DNA from: Inonotus obliquus
Taxonomy: Eukaryota; Basidiomycota; Agaricomycetes; Hymenochaetales; Hymenochaetaceae
Reading direction: 5' to 3'
Assembly (NCBI GenBank): GCA_032164295.1
Contig: JAJHTX010000008.1
Span: 310,001 to 374,000 of the forward strand
Length of the DNA: 64,000 nucleotides
The translations under genes and the position numbers were made by a program. Shown piece after piece: positions 47,387-59,397 of this stretch. Within the stretch, counting starts at the first letter, position 1. Every line of letters starts with the position of its first letter. The notes below the pieces were generated by a model that searched no databases, was not told where the DNA came from, and saw nothing but the letters and a program-made list of their open reading frames with translations.

Positions 47387-48592
47387 CTATGAAATGTAGT
47401 CAGCGATTAGCTTAGCCCTATTAGTCTTCTTCGACTTGGACATTTTGAGCTTTCCCCCACGAACGACTTCTGTCCACCCAATTGCCATCGCCGCCATTCG
47501 ACACTTGGATGCCAATTCTGTGTTGTCCAAATGGCGCCCCAGTGCGTCCGAACGCGAGTATGTCTTGCCACAACCGGGACACTTGGGGCTGTCCCTCATG
47601 TGCACGGTTATTATATGACGATGCATGGTTGACTTGTCATGGAAGTCATCAACGCAATCTTGGACGACGCACGGGAATCTGTTATCTACGGGCCCGGTAG
47701 TAGCATTTCGGGAACGAGGTGCAGATGGACGGTACGGAGGGCGAGTTGACGAGGCGGCCTTCCTCTGCTTTGCGCTTTTGCCGGCGGGAGAGGAGGACGA
47801 GAGTGTAGGAGCCGAGACGGGAGACAGCAGATCCGCCGGTGTTGCCACGTCTGGAATCGAGACTCTCGACGATGGCGAGGAGGACGAGGACGAGGACGAG
47901 GAGGAAACCAGAGAGGGATGCACATGCGTAGACCTCTCTATATTCGAGAGGTCGTTTCCAAAGCCTCTCTTGATCGGAGGCAGAGAAGGGAGATTAGCAG
48001 CACTGGACCAGGACGAGGATGAGAGGTTGAACCATTCATCCTAGAGCTCTTCGTCAGGACGTGTATCTTTACTAGGACAAAGTGATACTCACGAGCAGAC
48101 TGGTGTCCTTCGGTGGTCCACTTCCCAGAGCATTACCCAGAGTACCGTAGCGGCTGTACGATGGCTCAGTCGAGGGAGGCAGATAAGGGACTTGGGCAAG
48201 GGCGCCCTTGTGAGCCGTATTGGCGGCGCAGGACGAGGACGAGGACGAGGGGATGGACCAGTCACCCTAGGGCTCTTATGTTAGGATACGTTCCTTTGCT
48301 AAGACTAAGTGATACTCACGAGTACATTGCCGCCCATCGTCGATGGCTCGCTGTCGAGCGCGCCATACGCGAAGGATGGATCAGCACCGAAGGTTGCATA
48401 GGTGGAATCCATGTCTAATTCGGATTTATCAAAGCCTATGCCAGAGAAATCTAGCTGATCAAGGTGATGAATATCTTCGGTTGACATGAACAAGCCGTCT
48501 GATGCCGCCTGGCTGCCGCTGTAGATGGTTGGGTGTACGGGACCCATATCGAACAAAAAGTCGCACATGTTGTTGAGAGTCGAGGTAGTCAC
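47387..48592 (-). CDS. ZF1: C2H2 zinc-finger protein, array member 1
   Basis: Exons 48592-48320, 48266-48093 and 48040-47387 join in phase (366 residues). The N-terminus has the array's signature: MCDFLFDMGPVHPTIYSG, then FMSTED and ADPSFAYGALDSEPS. A Ser/Pro-rich linker follows, then an Arg/Ser-rich basic patch, then two fingers: CVVQDCVDDFHDKSTMHRH and CPGCGKTYSRSDALGRH. The second ends in Cys rather than His (C2HC-like). The tail is basic (KMSKSKKTNRAK). Only this member has an extra middle exon, which looks like an internal duplication of the linker exon start (DWSIPSSSS against DEWFNLSSSS). Probably a sequence-specific DNA-binding regulator; targets unknown. Confidence 0.8.
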
Positions 48593-48607
48593 TGGGTGGA
48601 GAGCTGT

Positions 48608-51458
48608 TGGGTGAAGAGCGAGAGCGAAGTGGATGTTGGGAGATAGGATGGCCCAAAGTCACTCTGCTTAAGTACCCTTCGTTGGTGGTCAAAGTGAGCA
48701 CGCGTGACCATTCAGCTAGCTCTAGATGCCCAGAGCAATATACGACTTTGACTGTGAATTTTCAAGGCCTTTGCCATTGTCAATTCTTGGCGATTTCTTT
48801 TCTAGCGAGCGCGGATGGCCTGGGAGACGCAGACAGATCCATCGTCAACTACTCCCAATAAGGGGACGGCTGTGCTCATTGATAAGGTTTGGGAGGTTGA
48901 GGGAGCATCGCCTCGTGATATTCGCACCCAGGGTTGTTGCTCACGCTTTTGACATCCTGGCCAAAGCACAGATTTAATAAATGATAAATAATGCCAATGC
49001 GTGATGGGTACGAAATGCGCTAGTTGCCGATTAGTTCGTACGCGTACGCGTAATCGCTTCTCTTTCGGTCCAGAAGAAGGAGAGGAAATAGAGGAAGTGA
49101 AAGCAATAGTCCGTGACCGCGATTGTACCCCGGGACGCTCTGGTCGAGTTGAAAGAAAGTATCACAGACGCGGTGAAATATTATGTAATACAACGTCTCG
49201 ATGAGGAAATTTTCATCCCAGAGATTATTCGAGCACACCCAACTACTAGGCAACCTCCTTCGATGAAATATGTCAATCTAGAGAGGTTTGCAGTTGCCGT
49301 GGTGCTCTGGTCAGGCAAAAGAGCGAGCGGTAATGAAAAGGTCTGGAAGGCCCAGCGTTGTCAGTCAAAATCGCTTGGTACGGTTTTGGAATGTAGAGCC
49401 ACTCCATTGATTTGATTATTGCGATGCGAGCGGATTTTCGACTGGCGAGGTATCTTAAGTAAGAGCGAGAAGCTCCTATCGTTTGTGGGGATGACAGTAC
49501 TGTACCATGCTCGATGGGTATTTTTATCATGAGTCTGTTGCTTTCCAAAGGACCGGTTAAATGCATTTGACAATAATTCCTTGATACAGCTTCGCGAGGA
49601 GTTCTGCTCAAGCCCGCTATTCGACGATTCGTCAACCGGAGTCGACGTTCATACTCTTCTGCTACAGAACAATGCATGGTGAATTCAGGGACATCGACAC
49701 CAGGACCACAGAATGCGAAAGGAACTGTACGAAATCCGTTTGATGAGACACATCATGGTAATAGACGGCCCACGGAGGCAAGGGACCACCTTTACTTAGG
49801 TGTCGTTGATGCTGGTCGTCATCCCTAATGATGAGATCTAGCCGGTGCAAGTCAGAAATTCCCGTAGGCGCAGAACAACAACTCACTTTCACTTGCGTCG
49901 GAATTCAGCCGTCCGAACTACGTTCAGCTCCGACACGAGTGCTTGCTCCCCGCTCCATCAATCTCAGTGCAAAGAGAGCAATTCAACGTTGAAGTAATTC
50001 TGAGGGGAGAGTGTTCAGCACACAGCTGGTTCTTGAAATAATATGGAGTAGACGTTTTCGATGACTTCCTCGAAGTACTGCCACCTCTCCCTAGGTGCAA
50101 TCATGCTGTTCCGTGAAGTTAGCGTTATGAAAGCACGTATTAATATGGACCCAGCTTCATGACCCCCGGGCGTGAATGAGAGGATCTTTATCATGACCTT
50201 TCCAGTAGTGTTGAACGGGGCCAGGTCAGAATATGTCGTACAATAACTGAGCACTGTCGCTCCAAGTATTGGAGTCCACCAGATCATCTCCATTGCCACG
50301 TTGCTCTACGGTTCGTGCAGTCCAAGTCCACCGACTCCTTGCTAAGCTCTGCTTCTCGACGAGAAGTCGAGGCCCATAATCAGATGCTAAAGGGGTGACT
50401 ATACCATCATCGGTACCAGGACTACAGAGTGCTAGAGGAATTGCACCCGCTTGATGAGAAGGGCACCGCGGTTAGATTTCCTGACAGCTAGACGGAGAGA
50501 AATACTCACCTTTTTCAGGCGTCATTTTGGATACTCGCTGTCACTTTAGTGTTGATATTTCCCCGACCCAGGACAACGACGACCCTAGCCGGGGAGCAGC
50601 CTTGTGGTTCCACATGTGTTCACAGCAACGGGAAGGGAAAATGTTTCGGGGTCGAAGTGACGGTAAGAGACGAATTTACAGCACCGTGACACACTGAATA
50701 CAACGGAGCCGATACACTCGATAGAGGTTCATAAACTTTTCCCATATCTCCCCAAGTGGAATCATCCTCTTCTACAAATCGCTTATATGCTGGCAAGGCA
50801 TCTCTATGGACCGAGCTTCGTGTTCTCTGAGCGTGAATGAGTTGGTATATATCATGACCCCTTCAGCATATGCTACCTTCGTATCCATGTTGAAGAACAT
50901 TGAATTCCATGGTGCCGGTCGGATATCTGGCATGGCGCACGCTGTGCCTCGATGAGTTGAACTTGGAGAGCGATGCATAAGGGATGAACACTGATCTGTG
51001 ACTGAACGGGAGTAAGATGAGTAAATATCTGCCGAACACCGTCGGAGTCCTGGTGATGAACGAACAAAGCATTGAAACTTGAAAGCAAAGGCTGTTCGGG
51101 AAACACGTGATGAGCCAAGCAAGACCACCGCATACCATCACTTTCACCTTATCAGGAGCTTCGAGGCAACTTGTCACCTATACTCAGAGGCTCACAGCCT
51201 TTCCCACCGTTCTATGAGGACAGCGATAAATTACAACACGCGATAAGTACAATCAGAGGTGAGCTACAGAGCATCCAGTACAGATGAGGGCAAGGGGGGA
51301 AAGCAAGTAAAACGGAAGGTACACAAACGTTACACAGCAGAGATTGGGATCTGGGATTCAGGCAGGAGAAACTTGGAGGAGCAGGAGATGTACACGGCAA
51401 GGATGGAGCAGGAATGGACGGATCGGAAAATCCAACAGAGACTGGGAGTGATTCGCAG
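48608..51458. other. spacer of array unit 2
   Basis: No supported gene. The part next to ZF1 serves as its promoter region; the part from about 51097 is the repeated 3' flank of ZF2. The rest shares diverged blocks with the spacers near 57 and 62 kb. Confidence 0.5.
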
Positions 51459-52641
51459 CTATGAAAGGAAGTCAGCGACTTTCTTGACCCTGTCGGTCCT
51501 CTGTGGTCGGGACATATTGATTCCATCCTCACTCATGACTTGAACCCAGCCGTTCTCCATTGCCGCCAGACGACACTCAGAGCCCAGCTCCGTTTTCTTC
51601 AAATGGCGCCCCAGTGCGTCGAGACGCGTGTAGCTTTTATCGCAGCCGTGACATTTATGCCTCTCCCTCATATGCTTGGTTAAAACATGCCGGAGCATGG
51701 CAGTCCGATCTCGGAAGCCATTGTTGCAATCTTCCAGGATGCACATGACTTTGTGAGCCGCGGGGACGATGGGAGCGTTACGAGGGCGAGATGCAGAAGG
51801 ACGGTTCTGAGGGCGAGTTGACCGGGTGCCGTTACGAGGGCGAGACAGAGATGGACGGTTCGGAAGGCGAGTTGACGGGGCGGCGTTCCTCCTCTGCTTT
51901 GCGCTTTTGCCGGCTGGAGAGGAAGTTGAGTGTGCTGGAACCGATGCAGGAGACGGGGGCGAGAGTGTTTCTGAGGAGGTCGAGGGAGTGGGAGCCGAGA
52001 CGGGGGAAGGCATGTCTGCTACCTCTGGCGTTGAGACTCCGGACGATGGCGAGGACGGTGGGGAGAAGGACGACGGGGACAAGGATGGTGCGGGAGCCGA
52101 GATGGGAGAGGGCAGATGCGTTGGTGTTGCCACCTTTGGAGTCGATGCTCCGGATGATGACGAGGAGGAGGAAACCAGAGGAGGAAGATCTGCAGTGGAC
52201 CTCTCTATATTTGAGAGATCGTTACCAAAGCCTCTCTCAATCGGAGGCGGAGAAGGGATTTGAGTGACAAGGTCTTCGTGGGCGGTGTTGGAAGCACCCG
52301 GCGAGGACGGGGGGATGGGCCAGTCACCCTAGGTCTCTTCATCAGGACATGTTTCTTTACTGGGACATCGTATTACTCACGAGTAGATTTGCGCCCATCG
52401 AAGATGGCTCGCTGTCAGGCGCGCCATATGCGAAGGATGGACCAGCACCAAAGGGTGCGTAGGCGCTATCCATGTACAATTCAAGTAGGTTGTCGAAACC
52501 TATACCAGAGAAATCTGGCGAGGTCAAACGATCAGCTTCCTCGGTTGACATGAACGAGCCGTCTGATGCCACCTGGAGGTCGCTGTAGATGGTGGGGTGT
52601 ATGGTGCCCATATCGAGGACAGACTGCAGGAAGTCGGACAT
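51459..52641 (-). CDS. ZF2: C2H2 zinc-finger protein, array member 2
   Basis: Exons 52641-52381 and 52328-51459 give 376 residues. It starts MSDFLQSVLDMGTIHPTIYS, the conserved array N-terminus. Exon 2 opens GDWPIPPSSPGAS, passes ERGFGNDLSNIERST, and enters a long Ser/Pro/Ala linker built from ATPTHLPSPISAPAPS-like units. A basic region with a direct duplication (RPRNGTRSTRPQNRPSASRPRN) follows. Fingers: CILEDCNNGFRDRTAMLRHVLTKH (C-x4-C-x12-H-x4-H) and CHGCDKSYTRLDALGRH, closed by a Cys. It ends RTDRVKKVADFLS. A nuclear regulator is the likely role. Confidence 0.82.
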
Positions 52642-55511
52642 AATGTTGAGAGAGTCGAGGTAGTTACTGGGTGGAGAGCTGTTGGATGAGAAGCGAGAAT
52701 GAAGTGGATGTTGGGAGATGACGGCCTCAAAACTCCCACTGCTTAAATACCCTTTTCCTTTGTCAAAGATACACACGTGTCCATTCGGATGCCCAGAGAA
52801 CTATACAACAATGACTGAATCTTTTCAAGGTCTTTGCCATTGACAATTCTTGGCGACTACTTTCTGGGACTGTGGATGCGAGACGCGGCAACCGGCGGGC
52901 CTCGATACCCGTGGCTATGCTCATAGATAAGGTTTGGGAGGTTGAGGGAGCACCCTATTGACAGGGTCACTCAAGGTCACCGCTCACCGCTTTCTCATCC
53001 AAGGCGAAAGCTCAGATTTATTAATTGAAAAGTAATGTCAAAGCGTGATGAGTAGAAAATGCACTAGATGCCGATTTAATCGTACGCGCAATTATCCTCC
53101 TAGTCTACGCTACGAAGATAAGACTGAATCGAGATGAAGGGAAAGCAAATTCTCTGTGATCAGACCGTCCGAGGCCATCATCCTTCCAGAGGTCTTCGAA
53201 GGGTTAGCCGCGATGGCGGTGCCGAGGTTATCAAGGACCCCTGGCTGGCAAGACTCCGCCAGGAATACAACGTCGCTGAACTTGTCGATATTCCATTTAT
53301 GTAATAAAGGAAAGAAATGTCAAAGCGTGATGAACTTGATAAATACTAGTATTATCTCAGAATATCGTATGCTCTGGATCCACCGTAGATTTGCACAAGC
53401 GCACAAAGGAGAATATGGTCGGCCTAGGGATACCCAACTTCGTCGGCATAAGCGTAAACTTGAACACGACCTATACCTAGGTATCATAATGGATGAGCCG
53501 CTCAGAACATAGATATTCTTCCTTTGTCAAACCAAAATAGTCACCTTTCAGATACTGTGACCAAAAAGATATAACTGGTCTGTGAGTATCTTTTCTGAAC
53601 TTGTGCACCAAGCAACGAAAGCTTCAAGTCCCGACATCAATGATGCAACGATCTCGATTCTTTCTCGTCTGGAACCAAGTTGCAGTGACGTTTCAATTCT
53701 GCTCCAGTACAGCGAGATATCCTGACCGACCCGCTCCTTCATTTTCCAAGTCATCCTTTGTCAGACTAAACGTGGTCACCTATTAGATGATGCGATCCGA
53801 AAGACAATACTGGCCTGTGAATATCTTTCCTGAACTTGTGTATATGATACGCTTGGAAACATGTATGATTTTGAGCGATTACAATCCTGTAAGTTTCCAT
53901 GATGATTAAAGTTCCGCCCTTTTACGCCTCGGGATGAGTCTGGGAGACTTAGTAAGCTTCAATCAAGCAGTGCACGTCTGGATGGCTACTATCGATCGGC
54001 AATTGCAAAGCGTGCGAATGTTTAGTATCCCATATGCTCCCGATCTACCTTATTCACCCTCAGTTATTTCCCACCTGAAGCACGTTCCCCATCATCTGAG
54101 GTACAGGAAACAGCAATGTGTGGCAGAACAAGTATGCATCAAGGTCCACTTTATCCACTTGGAATCATTCACTGCCTAGTCCAGAGGAGGTAGAGAATTG
54201 GTGCTGAGGTGCGAGACCGGACATCGCTCTCCCTTTGTGACGGAACATGGGCACTTCGATCTCACACGGTGATAGTACAGTCTGCACCGATGGAGTATTG
54301 GAGGGCTTGATGTGTTTATCCGTAACTATTATTCCCTTCCCTTCAAGAAAATAGTCAGAGAATCGAGATAATTCGTTCCACCGTTTTATTGGTCACCAGT
54401 AAAATGGCCCACCAAGGCAGTCAACAGGGCATTTGTCGTCATGTTCCACTCACTAGTATTATGGGATGCATAGATATCCCCCAGGTAGAGTCTGTGAGTA
54501 GCACCGCAAGAACTGTTAAATACGCATCATTCAGAGTAATTGAAGACGAGTGCATTCTCTACACGCAGAAAGGCAATGAAATCCTACCGGACTGAGACTT
54601 CAGCAATAGAAATTTTCCCATTCCTGTGCGGAAAGGTTGATTCAAGACTACGTTTTGGATGAATCCAGCAACAATAGCAAGACTAGAAAAGAGCGCATTA
54701 ATGAGTGAGCGGTGTTGTCAGCAGGGAATGTAGAGATGAAAAGACGACGGAATCTCATGCAAGTGAACGTACCAACAACGAGCCATCGCGCCACACTCGA
54801 TTTACGAATTCTCAGCGTCCTCGAGCAGGCAGGCAGACTCTGGATTTTCTCGCAACTGATGCGTTGCGGCACGTTCACCGAAAACCTCGCATTGCCATCC
54901 AGTGAGACCGTTGAGACAGGCCTAGGGCTAATATCGACGTTCTTCCTTCTTTCGGGTATCCTGCACGTCTTGAAACTATAAGGAAGAGTAGTGGACTTCC
55001 AACAATTAAACGCGTTTAGCACGCAGTATTCGAGTGTCCCGAGACATCACACCATCGTACTTAGATGAATATTCTCATAAAATTAGATCCCCACTGGCAC
55101 ACGACACGACAAAGTGTTGAAACACGTGATGGGCCAAATACGACCAACACAACGCATCATCACAAGTTATCTTTATCAGATTCAGCTTGCAACTTGTCAT
55201 TCAGAGGCTCACCATCCTTCACGCCGCTCTATGAGGACAGTAATAAATTACAACACGCCAGTACAAGCATAGGTGAGTGACTGAATACTCAGTACAGAGC
55301 AATTCGGAGAAGGGGGGAAAGCTCAGGGTACACAGATTGAGATCTAGGATACCGGAGGAACTGGAAGGAGGACGGCAGAGATGGAATATGGGATGGACGG
55401 TTCGGAAAAACTCAACGGACACCGGGAGTGATTCGCAGCTATGAAGATTACATGTACGCGGCGACCAGCTTAGCCCGATTAGCCCCCCCTCGGATGGGAC
55501 AATCTAAGGTC
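52642..55511. other. spacer of array unit 3
   Basis: No supported gene. It holds blocks repeated in the spacer near 60-61 kb (for example CTTTATCCACTTG near 54150 and 60875) and the repeated 3' flank from about 55121. Short open frames lack motifs. Confidence 0.5.
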
Positions 55512-56080
55512 TCAATTACGAATGACTTCTACCCACCCACTTTTCATCGCTGCCGTCCGACATCTGGACCAGATCGTGCGATTCAAATGGCGCCCCAGTG
55601 AGTCGATACGCGAGAAGGTCCTACTACAACCAGGACACTTGGGACCGTCCCTCAGATGCCTCTTGTGCATGTAAAGTCTATGCCGATGCATGGTTGATTC
55701 ATCGTGGAAGTCTTTACCGCAACATTTGACAGAGCACAGGTCTCCGTCCTCTACAAGGCTGATATTAGTGTTGCCAGAACTAGTTGCAGAGGATGAGGAC
55801 GAGTGGATGGACCAGCCACCCTAGGACTCATTTGTCAGGAAATGTTCCCTTACCAAGACGAATATGAAGTAATACTCACGAGTAAACTGATACCCGTCGT
55901 GTTGTTTAGAGTAGTGTGTGCGCCGTGGTTGTTCAAGCCCATGCGAGAGAAATCTAGCAGGGCGAGAAGCTCAGCCTCTTCGGTTGACAGGAACGAGCCG
56001 TCCAATGCCACCTGGCGGCCGCTATTGATGGTTGGATGTGCTGGACTCGTGTCACGGATGGACTGCAGAAAGTCGGACAT
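55512..56080 (-). CDS. ZF3: short C2H2 zinc-finger protein, array member 3
   Basis: Exons 56080-55880 and 55820-55512 join in phase (169 residues). Exon 1 begins MSDFLQSIRDTSPAHPTI but has lost the PSFAYG segment. Exon 2 starts GGWSIHSSSSS and goes almost directly to the fingers: CSVKCCGKDFHDESTMHRH and CPGCSRTFSRIDSLGRH. The long Ser/Pro linker and the basic patch before the fingers are missing, and the protein ends at SGWVEVIRN, before the basic tail. Exon 2 has no ATG, so a simple ORF scan misses it. The finger sequence is closer to ZF1 than to ZF2, ZF4 or ZF5. No stop interrupts it; it may be a functional short form or a remnant. Confidence 0.7.
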
Positions 56081-56203
56081 GTTGTCGGGAGTCGAGGTAG
56101 TCACTGGATGGAGAGGATGAGGAGTGAGTGAATAATGGGAGAGTGGATGGCCCAAAGTCCCTCTGCTAAAGTACGCTTCGTTGGTGGTCAAGGCGAACAC
56201 GCG

Positions 56204-58256
56204 TGACCGCTAGTTCTAGATGCCCAGAGAAATACACGACTTTGACTGTGAATTTTCGAGGCTTTTGCCATTGTGGATTCTTGGCGGTTTCTGCTCAGCG
56301 AGTGTGGATGGCCTTTGAGATGCAGGCAGATCCATCGGCAACTACCGCTTCCAATTCGTGGCTGTGCTCACTGATAAGGTTTGGGAGGTTGCAACTACTG
56401 TGACAGGGTCACTAGTACTGCGCATGCTTTGACATCCTAGCCTAGCCAAAGCTTTTAATAATGATAAATAATGTCAATGCATGATGGGTGCGAAACTCAC
56501 TAGATGCCGATTCACTCGTCGCGTAATCGGTTCTCTGGTCCGGCTCACGAGGAAGAGGTGGAAGTGAGAGTAATAGTCGTTGTGACGGTGTGACCGTGAT
56601 CCTATTTCGAAAGAGCCACGGTGGCAGTGTCGAGGTATCGATTTGGATCATCACAGACGCCGCCAGTGGAATGTTATGTAATACTGCGTCTAATTTTATC
56701 CGCGGACACATCCGCAGTGAAAACAATTACATGGTTCTCCAATCAGCTCCCAGGTATTATTGAATGCCCCCTCTTAATGAGATATTATTTGATTCGACAG
56801 GCGGATAGCAATCCCATTCTAGAAAATAGTGCCGAGTCGATGGTTCATGGTTGTGACTGGTGAACCATCGAGTCGGTTAGCAAGTGACGGTACTGAATCT
56901 GCACGAGATGTCAGTTCCAGATACGCTTAATGTTGTCGAGGTGCACTGGTCAGGAAAAAGAGCGAGGTGTTATAAAGAAGTACGGAAGGCCCAGCAGTGT
57001 CAGTCAAAATCGCTTGGTAGAGTAGAAAAATCGAGCCACTCTATTATTGCGATTGAGCGAACCTAGAGTTTTTCGAGTCGCGACGTGTGTCTAGTAATTG
57101 TAGGCGGGACCTCTTGTTTGTCGAGCGATGGACCTAGTGTTTTCCAAAGAACTGAATGAATGCGCTCAAGTGTGTTCAAGTAGTCTTGCTTGATACACTG
57201 TAGGAAGGGTGCTGTCGACACAGCTTCGCGCATAGTTCTGCAACGTGACGAATCATCGACGTTCATACTCAACTACTAAAGAACGATGCATAGTGAGTTT
57301 GGGGATATCAGCACCAAAACCACGATATGCGAAAGGAATTGTAATGTATTTAATGAGACATCGGCCATGGTAGTCTTTCTAGACGGCCGAATGGAGATAA
57401 TACCTCACCGTCGTTGCATTTGGTCGCCATCTCTTTGAGATGAGATCTCCTGGGCGCGCAGAACAACGGCACACTTGCGTCGGAAACCAGTCGTTCGAAT
57501 TACGTTCAGCTCCGACATGTGTGCTGCTCACCCTCAATCAATCCCGGTGAAAAATTAGAAGTGATTTTGAGGAGTGAGTGTTCAGCACGCACTGTTGGTT
57601 CTAAAAATGCGTCGCGTCGATGCAGTCATCCGCTTCCGCAAAGTTAGCGTTATGCAAGCATGTAGACAGTGTATCAGTACGGACCTATCTTCATGACCTT
57701 GAGCGTGAATAAGATCATTAAGATGACCTTTATCACGGCCTTTCCAACATATGAAAACTGAAGTATCCTTGATTCCGTCGTAAATCCATTGTGCTGTAGC
57801 ACGTTTTGTCATGATGAGCGGAAGTTGGAGAGGAAAGTACATGGGGCACGCGCTGACTGCTGCCTCATAATTGAGCAACAGTAAGTCGAGTATATATCAA
57901 CCGAACCAGAATCATTTCGAGTCTCGACTGTCGACTGTGAATTTCGGAACACGTGATGAGCTAAGCAAGACCAACGCCATTCATCACCTTATCAGATCAT
58001 GATTCAGCTTGCTGCAACTTGTCACCTATACTCAGAGGCTCACAGACTTTTCACACCGTTCTATGAGGACAGCGATCGATTACAACACGCGATAAGTACA
58101 AGCAGAGGTGAGTTACAGAGAATCCAGTACAGATGAGAACAAAGGGGAGAGCAAGTAAAAGAGAAGGTACAGTGAATGATACAACGAGGAGCAGGAAGAT
58201 GGAAAGGGCAAGGATAGAGCAGGAATGGACAGATCGGAAAGATTAGTGATTCGCAA
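56204..58256. other. spacer of array unit 4
   Basis: No supported gene. The section from about 57540 to 58256, the 3' flank of ZF4, is nearly identical to about 62440-63204. Confidence 0.5.
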
Positions 58257-59397
58257 CTATGAGAGGAAGTCAGCGACTATCTTGATCCTGTCTGTTCTTT
58301 CTGTACTCTTCATCTGGATCCCCTTCTCACCAACGACTTGCTCCCACCCGTTCTCCATCGCTGCCAGACGACACTCAGATCCCAGCACGGATTTGTTCAG
58401 ATGGCGCACCAGTGCGTCGGGACGCGTGAAACTTTTGGGGCAGCCGTGACATTTGTGCCTCTGCTTCATATGCCTCGACATAACATGCCGTAGCATGGCA
58501 GTCCGATCACCGAAGCCTCTAGTGCATCCTTCAACGCTGCACATGACTTTGTGATGCGCGGGAACGATGGGAGCGCTGCGAGGGCGAGATGGAGATGAAC
58601 GGTTCGGAGGACGTGCTGACTGGGCGGCATTCCTCCTCTGCTTCGAGCTTTTGCCAGCCGGAGAGGAGGACGAGTGTACTGGAGCCGATGCAGGAGAGGA
58701 GGGCGAGAGTGTCTCCGAGGAGGACGAGGGAGTGGGAGCCGAGATAGGAGAGAAGGGTGGGGACGTGGGAACCGAGACAGGGGAAGGCATGTCTGCTGGT
58801 GTGGCCACCTCTGGAGTTGAGACTCCGGACGATGGCGAGGACGGTGCAGGAGCCGAGATGGGAGAGGGAAGATGCGTTGGTGTTGTCACCTTTGGAGTCG
58901 ATGCTCCCGATGATGACGACGAGGAAAGCAGAGGAGGAAGATCTGCTGTGGACCTCTCTATATTTGAGAGGTCGTGACCAAAGCCTCTCTTGATCGGAGG
59001 CGGAGAAGGGATACAAGCGATAAGTTCCTCGTGGACCGTGTCGGCAGCACCCGACGAGGACGGGGGGATGGACAAGTCACGCTAGGTCTCTTCGTCAGGA
59101 CATGTTTGTTTACTGAGACAAGGTAGTACTCACGAGTAGATTCCCGTCCATCGAGAATGGCTCGCTATCGAGCGCGCCATATGCGAAGGATGGACTGGCA
59201 CCAAAGGGTGCGTAGGCGCTATCCATGTCGAATTCAAGGAAATGGTTGTCGAAACCTATGCCAGAGAAATCTAGCGACGTCAAACCATCAGCTTCCTCGG
59301 TTGACATGAACGAGCCGTCTGATGCCACCTGGAGGTCGCCGTAGATGGTGGGCTGTATGGTGCCCATATCGAGAACGGACTGCAGAAAGTCGGACAT
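58257..59397 (-). CDS. ZF4: C2H2 zinc-finger protein, array member 4
   Basis: Exons 59397-59134 and 59081-58257 give 362 residues. N-terminus MSDFLQSVLDMGTIQPTIYG; exon 2 opens RDLSIPPSSSGAAD and has KRGFGHDLSNIERST. The Ser/Pro/Ala linker consists of imperfect units around SPVSVPTSPPFSPISAPTPS. Fingers: CSVEGCTRGFGDRTAMLRHVMSRH and CHGCPKSFTRPDALVRH, closed by Cys, with C-terminus RTDRIKIVADFLS. Finger 2 and the C-terminus match ZF5 almost residue for residue, while finger 1 differs, which suggests recent duplication with later change or gene conversion. Confidence 0.82.

Noticed and set aside
51791..52267. Long plus-strand open frames antisense to the zinc-finger linkers (also near 47625 and 58567)
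   Set aside because: They mirror the GC-rich Ser/Pro codon repeats of the real minus-strand genes, which have conserved introns, N-termini and fingers.
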